Positions 33,309-38,353 of a stretch of 38,353 bases of DNA are shown here, in pieces. The stretch is from assembly GCA_040775095.1 (NCBI GenBank), contig JAXGTD010000024.1, positions 1-38,353 of the forward strand, given 5' to 3'. The stretch is from JAXGTD01 sp040775095. Its GTDB lineage: Bacteria > Pseudomonadota > Gammaproteobacteria > Chromatiales > Chromatiaceae. The notes under the pieces were generated by a model. The model was not told the DNA's origin. It worked only from the letters and a program-made list of their open reading frames with translations, and did no database searches. Within the stretch, counting starts at the first letter, position 1. Each line of letters opens with the position of its first letter. A program made the translations under genes and the position numbers.

Positions 33309-35107
33309 GCGAACTGATCGAATACGCAGACAAACACCTCGCGGACGCAGAGCCAGGATTCACCACCCGCCCCGTTCGCTGGAGTGTGGAGATCGCCGCC
33401 GACGGCCGTTTCCTGAACTTGGTTCCGCTCGGTGACGGCAAGCGGGGCGAGGCCCTGACCCGCTGCCCGGACATGCATGGAATGAATGCCGGTGGCAAGG
33501 CGCATTTCCTGATCGAATCGGCCCAGTCCGCGGCGCTGCTGTTCAAGAACGGCGAGGACGAAAAGAAAAAGCGATCCGCGGCCCAAAGGCATGCCCATTT
33601 CGTTGCGATGCTGGCTGAAGCCGCCGACACTGTTGCGCACCTGATGCCCATGGTCGACTTTCTGCGCGACGAGCCCCGCATGGATGCCCTGCGCGCCGCA
33701 CTCGCAGAACACAAGGCCAAGCCCACGGACTGGCTCACCTGGCGCATTGCCGGCCGTGAGCTTCGGCAAAACGCGCTGGTACAACAATGGTGGCGCACGT
33801 GGCGGGCTGCCGATCTGGCGTCCTCGTCGGCGCCCGAATCGGGCCAAGATGCAGCGCCGGAGGGCTCCATGGTCTGTTTCCTGACCGGCGCTGCTGGTGT
33901 GCCCTTGGCAACGCACCCGCCGATCAAGCGACTCTCCAGCGTCGGCGGCCTGCCCATGGGTGATGTGCTCGTCGGTTTCGATAAATCCGCCTTCAGGTCA
34001 TACGGACTCGACAAGTCCGCCAATGCCGCGATGACCGAGGACGCGGCGCAGCACTACAGCGCCGCCCTCAATGACCTCGTTGCAAACCACTCCTACAAGC
34101 TCGCCAATACACTGGTTGCATACTGGTATCGCGACAGCATACCCCCGGACGATGACCTCCTGGCCCTGCTGGTGGGCATGGAGCACGAGGAACAGGTCGA
34201 TGCGCGAGCGAGCGGCACCGCCCGCAGGCTGCTCGACGCGATTCGCTCGGGGAAACGCGAGGAGCTGGGGGACAACCGGTACTTTGCCCTGACCCTGTCC
34301 GGAGCGGCCGGGCGGGTGATGATCCGCGACTGGATCAGCGGCCGATTCGACGAGCTTGCCAGCGCCGTCGGCGCCTGGTTCGACGACCTCGCCATCGTCG
34401 CGCCCACGGGAAACAGTCTCGGCCGCGATCCCAAGTTGCTAGGCGTTTGTGCCACGTTGGTCCGCGAGCTGAAAGACCTGCCATCCCCGAGCGCTGCAAC
34501 TGTTTGGCGTCTGGCGCTAAAGCAACTCCCGATTCCCCAAGCCCTCATGGCCCAGGCCCTGGCTCGCTTCCGCGTCGGCCTGGTGAAGGACGAGCCAGTC
34601 CGTACCGCCCGCATGGGCCTGATCAAGGCCTACTTCGTTCGAAAAGGAGACACGCAGATGACCGCGTATTTGAACCCCGACCACCCGGAGCCCGCCTATC
34701 ACTGCGGCCGACTACTGGCCGTACTGGCCAGTCTGCAGCGAGCCGCGCTGGGGGATGTGGGCGCCGGCGTTGTACAACGCTACTACGCCGCGGCCAGCCA
34801 GACCCCAGGACTGATCGTCGGTCGACTGGCCACCAACGCTCGCAACCACTTGGGCAAGCTCGAAGGTGGGCTCGCCTGGTGGTATGAGGAGCGCATCGCC
34901 GACGTCATGGGCCACCTCGGCGACCGTGCGCCGCGCATCCTCGACCTGGAAGGCCAGGGCCTGTTCGCACTGGGCTACTACCAGCAACTCGCCGCGCTGC
35001 GCGCCCCTCGCAAGGGCAAGGCGGATGAGCCCACGCGGGACGCCGACAAGCCCGCCGACGCCGAGCATACCGACGACATCGCCAGCAAACAGGGAGAACT
35101 GCTATGA
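33302..35107 (+). CDS. cas8c: Type I-C Cas8c, large Cascade subunit
   Basis: This 601-residue protein (Csd1 family) recognises the PAM and, with Cas5c and Cas7c, forms the surveillance complex. The N-terminal MLSELIEYADKHLAD, the GRFLNLVPLG strand, FLIESAQSAALLF and MVCFLTGAAGVPLATHPPIK at about 197-216 are family features, as is FDKSAFRSYGLDKSANA at about 225-241. The ATG lies within the end of cas5c and the stop overlaps cas7c by 4 bp. The last 149 codons can be translated separately as Cas11c (see 34658-35107). A Lys/Asp-rich tail after about residue 575 is poorly conserved. Confidence 0.94.
   Translation: MLSELIEYADKHLADAEPGFTTRPVRWSVEIAADGRFLNLVPLGDGKRGEALTRCPDMHGMNAGGKAHFLIESAQSAALLFKNGEDEKKKRSAAQRHAHFVAMLAEAADTVAHLMPMVDFLRDEPRMDALRAALAEHKAKPTDWLTWRIAGRELRQNALVQQWWRTWRAADLASSSAPESGQDAAPEGSMVCFLTGAAGVPLATHPPIKRLSSVGGLPMGDVLVGFDKSAFRSYGLDKSANAAMTEDAAQHYSAALNDLVANHSYKLANTLVAYWYRDSIPPDDDLLALLVGMEHEEQVDARASGTARRLLDAIRSGKREELGDNRYFALTLSGAAGRVMIRDWISGRFDELASAVGAWFDDLAIVAPTGNSLGRDPKLLGVCATLVRELKDLPSPSAATVWRLALKQLPIPQALMAQALARFRVGLVKDEPVRTARMGLIKAYFVRKGDTQMTAYLNPDHPEPAYHCGRLLAVLASLQRAALGDVGAGVVQRYYAAASQTPGLIVGRLATNARNHLGKLEGGLAWWYEERIADVMGHLGDRAPRILDLEGQGLFALGYYQQLAALRAPRKGKADEPTRDADKPADAEHTDDIASKQGELL
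34658..35107 (+). CDS. cas11c: Probable internal translation product Cas11c (small Cascade subunit) within cas8c
   Basis: Inside cas8c and in the same frame, AAGGAG (34644-34649) lies 8 bases before an ATG at 34658 (codon 453). Translation from there gives a 149-residue, mostly helical protein beginning MTAYLNPDHPEPAYHCGRLL and ending with cas8c. Type I-C systems studied elsewhere make their small subunit Cas11 from such an internal start near the 3' end of cas8c, with a similar size (about 120-150 residues). What I see is the strong ribosome-binding site at the expected place; that it is used is inferred. Confidence 0.75.
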   Translation: MTAYLNPDHPEPAYHCGRLLAVLASLQRAALGDVGAGVVQRYYAAASQTPGLIVGRLATNARNHLGKLEGGLAWWYEERIADVMGHLGDRAPRILDLEGQGLFALGYYQQLAALRAPRKGKADEPTRDADKPADAEHTDDIASKQGELL

Positions 35108-36078
35108 ACAGCATCCAGAACCGCTACGAGTTTCTCTATCTCTTCGACTGCGAGAACGGCAACCCCAACGGCGATCCCGATGCCGGCAACAGCCCCCGCA
35201 TCGACCCCGAGGACATGCATGGCTTGGTCTCGGACGTGGCCATCAAACGTCGCGTGCGCAACTACATCCAGACCGCCCTCAACAATACGGCACCCAATGC
35301 CATCTTTGTGGAGCACGCGACAAACTTGAACAAGCCCATTGCGCAGGCGCACATGGAGACCGGCGGTGCCCCCGGCGGCAGCGCCAACCGACCGCAAGTC
35401 GACAAGGCCCGCACGTGGATGTGCCGCACCTTTTTCGACGTGCGCACCTTCGGTGCGGTCATGTCTACCGGTGCGAACGCTGGCCAGGTCCGCGGTCCAG
35501 TCCAAATCGCCTTCTCGCGGTCCGTGGACCCGATCCTACCCATGGATGTCGCCATCACCCGCATGGCCGTCGCGGAAAAGGCCAAGGATGCCAAGACAGT
35601 TGCAGACTACGAAGAATGGGAAGCGAAGCAAGAAGAAGACAAACTTCGCACCATGGGCCGCAAATCCCTGATCCCATACGGCCTCTACGTCTGCAAGGGC
35701 TTCATCTCCGCCCACCTGGCCAAGGGTACGGGCTTCTCGGACGACGATCTCGAGCACCTTTGGGAGGCGCTCATCAACATGTGGGACCACGACCGTTCGG
35801 CGTCCAAGGGCGTCATGACCTGCCGCGGGCTCTACGTCTTCAAGCACGTTGGCACCGACAGCGACCCGCGGCAGCGCGTGCGCCAGGCCATGCTCGGGTG
35901 CGCCCCCGCGCACAGGTTGCTGGACTGCTCGACGCCAACCCGCCAGGCCGACGGGACCGTCATCGAGATCGCACGCCAAACCGACCTGGAAGTCTCTCCG
36001 CGCGCCTTCTCAGACTACGCCGTCACCGTCAACGACGAGCGCCTGCCGCCCGGCGTGGAGCTCGTCGCCAAGCTCTGA
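35104..36078 (+). CDS. cas7c: Type I-C Cas7c, Cascade backbone subunit
   Basis: This 324-residue RAMP protein (Csd2 family) polymerises along the crRNA spacer. FLYLFDCENGNPNGDPDAGNSPR at about 10-32 is the diagnostic N-terminal block. RTFFDVRTFGAVMSTGANAGQVRGPVQIAFSRSVDPI at about 106-143 and KSLIPYGLYVCKGFISAHLAKGTGFSDDDL at about 189-218 follow, all strongly conserved in type I-C. The ATG overlaps the cas8c stop (ATGA) and has AGGGAG upstream. cas4 follows 8 bp after the stop. Confidence 0.95.
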   Translation: MNSIQNRYEFLYLFDCENGNPNGDPDAGNSPRIDPEDMHGLVSDVAIKRRVRNYIQTALNNTAPNAIFVEHATNLNKPIAQAHMETGGAPGGSANRPQVDKARTWMCRTFFDVRTFGAVMSTGANAGQVRGPVQIAFSRSVDPILPMDVAITRMAVAEKAKDAKTVADYEEWEAKQEEDKLRTMGRKSLIPYGLYVCKGFISAHLAKGTGFSDDDLEHLWEALINMWDHDRSASKGVMTCRGLYVFKHVGTDSDPRQRVRQAMLGCAPAHRLLDCSTPTRQADGTVIEIARQTDLEVSPRAFSDYAVTVNDERLPPGVELVAKL

Positions 36079-36086
36079 CGGCGCCG

Positions 36087-36716
36087 ATGGCAGACAACCC
36101 CGCGGGCCGGGACCCGGTCAACGTCTCGGCCCTCAACCAATATGGGTACTGCCCCAGGCGCTGCGGACTCATCTACCTGGAAGGGGAGTTCGAGGAGAAC
36201 CTGCACACCGCCCGCGGCAATGCCGAGCACGAACGGGTCGACCGGGTCGCTCACCTGGCTGGCCGCGACGGCGCCCACGTCGAATACGCGCTGCCCGTTT
36301 GGTGCGAGTCCCTCGGCCTGATCGGTAAATGCGACGTGGTGGAGATCTGGCCCGACGGCACGCTGTACCCAGTCGAGTACAAGCACGGACCGAAAAAGAA
36401 GCGCATCAACGACGATCTCCAACTCGCCGCCCAGGCCATGTGCCTGGAAGAGATGTTTGACCGCCCCGTCGCGCGCGGCGCCATCTTCCATGTCGCCAGC
36501 CACCGGCGCCGGGAGCTGGTGGTTGACGCCTCGCTGCGGGAGCGAGTGCGCAGCGCCATCGCGGGTATCCGCGCCATGCTGACCAGCGGTCGCCTGGCGC
36601 CACCGGTCAACGACCGGCGCTGCCCTGAATGCTCGCTCCGCAACCTCTGTCAGCCTGCCCTGATCGCGGAGACCGAGCGCGCCCGCGACCTCTATTCCAC
36701 CCTGTTCGACCCATGA
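36087..36716 (+). CDS. cas4: CRISPR-associated Cas4, RecB-type exonuclease of the adaptation module
   Basis: This 209-residue Fe-S nuclease trims prespacers and helps select PAM-adjacent ones together with Cas1-Cas2. Cluster cysteines are Cys22 (YGYCPRRC) and C-terminal Cys179, Cys182 and Cys188 (CPECSLRNLC). Nuclease residues are His48 (AEHERVD), Asp83 (GKCDVVE) and the Glu97-x-Lys99 of PVEYKHGP. All are intact. The longer open frame upstream lies inside cas7c in another frame, so the ATG at 36087 is the right start. cas1 begins 3 bp after the stop. Confidence 0.95.
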   Translation: MADNPAGRDPVNVSALNQYGYCPRRCGLIYLEGEFEENLHTARGNAEHERVDRVAHLAGRDGAHVEYALPVWCESLGLIGKCDVVEIWPDGTLYPVEYKHGPKKKRINDDLQLAAQAMCLEEMFDRPVARGAIFHVASHRRRELVVDASLRERVRSAIAGIRAMLTSGRLAPPVNDRRCPECSLRNLCQPALIAETERARDLYSTLFDP

Positions 36717-36719
36717 GCC

Positions 36720-37754
36720 ATGCACACGTTGCTGAACACCCTCTATGTCATGAGCCCCAACGCCTATGCCCACCTGGAGAACAGCAACCTGCGCGTCGAC
36801 GTCGAGCGGGAGAAGCGCCTCAGTGTGCCCCTGCACCACCTGGGCGGCGTGGTCTGTTTCGGCAACGTGCTCATCTCGCCGGCCCTAATGCACCGCCTCG
36901 CCGACGAAGGCAAGTTCCTCGTCCTGCTCGACCGCCGTGGCCGCTTCAAGGCGCGCTTGGAAGGACCCGTCAGCGGCAACATCCTGCTGCGTCGCTCCCA
37001 ACACAAGGCCGCCGATGATCCCATTCTGACCCTTGCAATTGCCCGAGCCATCATCGCCGGCAAGCTCAGGAACAGCCGCACGCTGCTGCTGCGCGGCGCC
37101 CGCGAGAGTGCGGACGCCACCGAGGCCGAGGCCCTACACAGGGCCGCCGGCATGCTCGCCGCCTCACTGCGGGCCGCGCGCGATGCCGACGACCTCGACC
37201 GCCTACGCGGCATCGAAGGCGAAGCCGCCCGCGGCTATTTCCGCGCCATCAATCTCATCGTCAAGCCCCAGGCCAGAGACCATTTTCAGCTTAACGGACG
37301 CAGCCGGCGCCCCCCGCTGGACCGATTCAACGCCCTGCTGTCGTTCCTGTATTCGATGCTGATGAACGACTGCCGCAGCGCGGTCGAGGCCGTCGGGCTC
37401 GACCCACAGATCGGCTTCCTACACGCTCTACGGCCCGGCCGAGCCGCGCTGGCCCTGGACCTCCAGGAGGAATTCCGTTCCGTCAGTGCCGACCGCATGG
37501 CACTCACGCTGATCAATCGCGGACAGATCAACGCTCGCGATTTCGACGAGCGCGAAGGTGGCGCCGTCATGCTCAACGAATCCGGACGCAAGACCGTTGT
37601 CACCGCGTGGCAGGAACGCAAGAAGGACGAAGTCCAACATCCCCTGCTCGATAGCAAGATCCCTCAGGCCCTAATCGGCTTTGTCCAGGCCAGAATCATG
37701 GCCCGCACGCTACGCGGCGACATCGAAGCCTACGTGCCATTCCTAGCCAAGTGA
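36720..37754 (+). CDS. cas1: CRISPR-associated integrase Cas1 (type I-C)
   Basis: This 344-residue integrase inserts new spacers at the leader end of the array. The N-terminal beta domain begins LLNTLYVMSPNAYAHLENSNLRV, and FLVLLDRRGRFKARLEGP is at about 66-83. The metal ligands are Glu166 (IEGEAAR), His235 (GFLHALRPGRAALALDL) and Glu250 of the DLQEEFR block. The length and motifs match the type I-C branch. It lies between cas4 (3 bp) and cas2 (9 bp) and is probably translated from the same mRNA. Confidence 0.96.
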   Translation: MHTLLNTLYVMSPNAYAHLENSNLRVDVEREKRLSVPLHHLGGVVCFGNVLISPALMHRLADEGKFLVLLDRRGRFKARLEGPVSGNILLRRSQHKAADDPILTLAIARAIIAGKLRNSRTLLLRGARESADATEAEALHRAAGMLAASLRAARDADDLDRLRGIEGEAARGYFRAINLIVKPQARDHFQLNGRSRRPPLDRFNALLSFLYSMLMNDCRSAVEAVGLDPQIGFLHALRPGRAALALDLQEEFRSVSADRMALTLINRGQINARDFDEREGGAVMLNESGRKTVVTAWQERKKDEVQHPLLDSKIPQALIGFVQARIMARTLRGDIEAYVPFLAK

Positions 37755-37763
37755 GAACCGACA

Positions 37764-38054
37764 ATGCTCGTCATCGCCACCTACGATGTCTCTGTCATCA
37801 GCGAGGACGGCCCGCGCCGGCTGCGCCGGGTCGCCAAGGTCTGCGAACGCTACGGACAGCGAGTTCAGAAATCGGTCTTCGAATGCCAAGTAAACGAGAT
37901 GCAGTTCGACGAGTTGGAACGCAGCCTGCTCGCGGAAATCGACCTGGAAGTCGACAACCTCCGTTTCTACCGTATCTCGGAGCCCCACGAGCTCCGCGTC
38001 AAGCAATACGGCGTGTTCCGCTCGGCAGACTTCAACGCCCCGCTCCTGGTGTAA
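37764..38054 (+). CDS. cas2: CRISPR-associated Cas2
   Basis: This 96-residue ferredoxin-fold protein is the structural partner of Cas1 in spacer integration. It shows MLVIATYDVSVIS with the conserved Asp8, RRLRRVAKVCERYGQRVQKSVFECQV at about 18-43 and NLRFYRI at about 65-71. The length is standard. It is the last gene of the operon; the leader and array follow directly. Confidence 0.96.
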   Translation: MLVIATYDVSVISEDGPRRLRRVAKVCERYGQRVQKSVFECQVNEMQFDELERSLLAEIDLEVDNLRFYRISEPHELRVKQYGVFRSADFNAPLLV

Positions 38055-38231
38055 CGCGCGAAACCCTATCGACGCGAAAAACCCGCTGGGTTCGCGCCCG
38101 CGCCAACCTATTGATCTTTAAGAGCTCAGACCACCGGATGGCGCAGCGACACAGAACACCGCTTGCCGTCGGGGCACTGTTCGCGCAACCTAGACTGGCC
38201 ACGCCCCGAAAACAGTGGGTTAGCGGCGTGG
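38055..38231 (+). promoter_or_regulatory. CRISPR leader
   Basis: These 177 bp separate the cas2 stop from the first repeat and contain no gene. They include a short hairpin AACCC-GCT-GGGTT (38080-38092) just after cas2 and an A+T-rich patch at 38104-38122. A CAACCTATTGATC (38104-38116) matches the IHF consensus in reverse at all specified positions but the last. The array promoter should lie here, but I cannot assign clear -35/-10 boxes. Confidence 0.75.
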
Positions 38232-38353
38232 CGAATCGCCCGGCTTCACAGCCGGGCGTGGATTGAAACATCATCGGCCTGGTAGATCGGCTGACAGCGC
38301 CGCTCGAATCGCCCGGCTTCACAGCCGGGCGTGGATTGAAACACCTCGCGATC
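38232..38353 (+). CRISPR. Start of a type I-C CRISPR array (two repeats visible, truncated by the window end)
   Basis: Two identical 38-base units lie at 38232-38269 and 38305-38342. They start CGAATCGCCCGGC and end GTGGATTGAAAC. Between them is one 35-base spacer (38270-38304), and 11 bases of a second follow. The repeat holds a perfect 8 bp stem CGCCCGGC/GCCGGGCG with loop TTCACA. The 11 bases after the stem, ending ATTGAAAC, fit the 5' handle left by Cas5c. Repeat limits may shift by a base or two since only two copies are seen (the next base is A after both). Orientation: the leader is on the cas2 side and transcription is rightward. Confidence 0.95.

Noticed and set aside
38074..38095. 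A Rho-independent terminator after cas2
   Set aside because: There is a short hairpin (AACCC-GCT-GGGTT) but no T tract follows it, so I count it only as part of the leader.

Overview
The window is GC-rich (roughly two thirds G+C by eye), densely packed gammaproteobacterial chromosome. The best lineage clue is a 289-residue CrtE-type geranylgeranyl diphosphate synthase of the purple-bacterial kind. Together with the conserved gammaproteobacterial blocks (mutY-yggX, thiS-thiG-trmB, sohB, fetAB) it points to a phototrophic purple sulfur bacterium (Chromatiales). This is an inference from gene content; no rRNA is present.

Layout. 1-5466 (minus strand) is a nucleotide-sugar operon: glgC, rfbB, rfbA, rfbC, fcl and the start of gmd, making ADP-glucose, the dTDP-rhamnose precursor and GDP-fucose. 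5467-16187 (plus strand) carries gpmI, thyA, sohB, a coiled-coil LysM protein, a HAD phosphatase overlapping a phosphopantetheinyl transferase, and a MacAB/LolD-type ABC export operon. crtE lies convergent to that operon on the minus strand (16243-17112), followed by an AI-2E family membrane protein on the plus strand. 19091-22664 (minus strand) is fetB, fetA, trmB, thiG and thiS, with trmB and fetA joined by TGATG. 22741-29005 (plus strand) holds an acyl-CoA ligase, tRNA-Gly(CCC), a DUF2007-type zinc-ribbon protein, an AsmA protein, mutY and yggX.

Beyond tRNA-Phe (29232-29307) the content changes. A decayed fragment of a type I restriction subunit (hsdR) is followed by a complete type I-C CRISPR-Cas operon, cas3-cas5c-cas8c-cas7c-cas4-cas1-cas2, then a leader and the first two repeats of an array cut by the window end. 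The region looks like an accessory defence island next to a tRNA gene. The cas8c gene carries a strong internal ribosome-binding site and in-frame ATG (34658) that should give the separate small subunit Cas11c. The leader holds a near-consensus IHF site.

The most unexpected signal is a 147-150 bp structured element present twice, at 401-550 (between fcl and gmd) and 22295-22444 (between thiS and thiG). The copies align without gaps at about 77 percent identity (hand count) and share three stem-loops with some compensatory pairs. A fragment of its terminal palindrome lies at 22726-22751.
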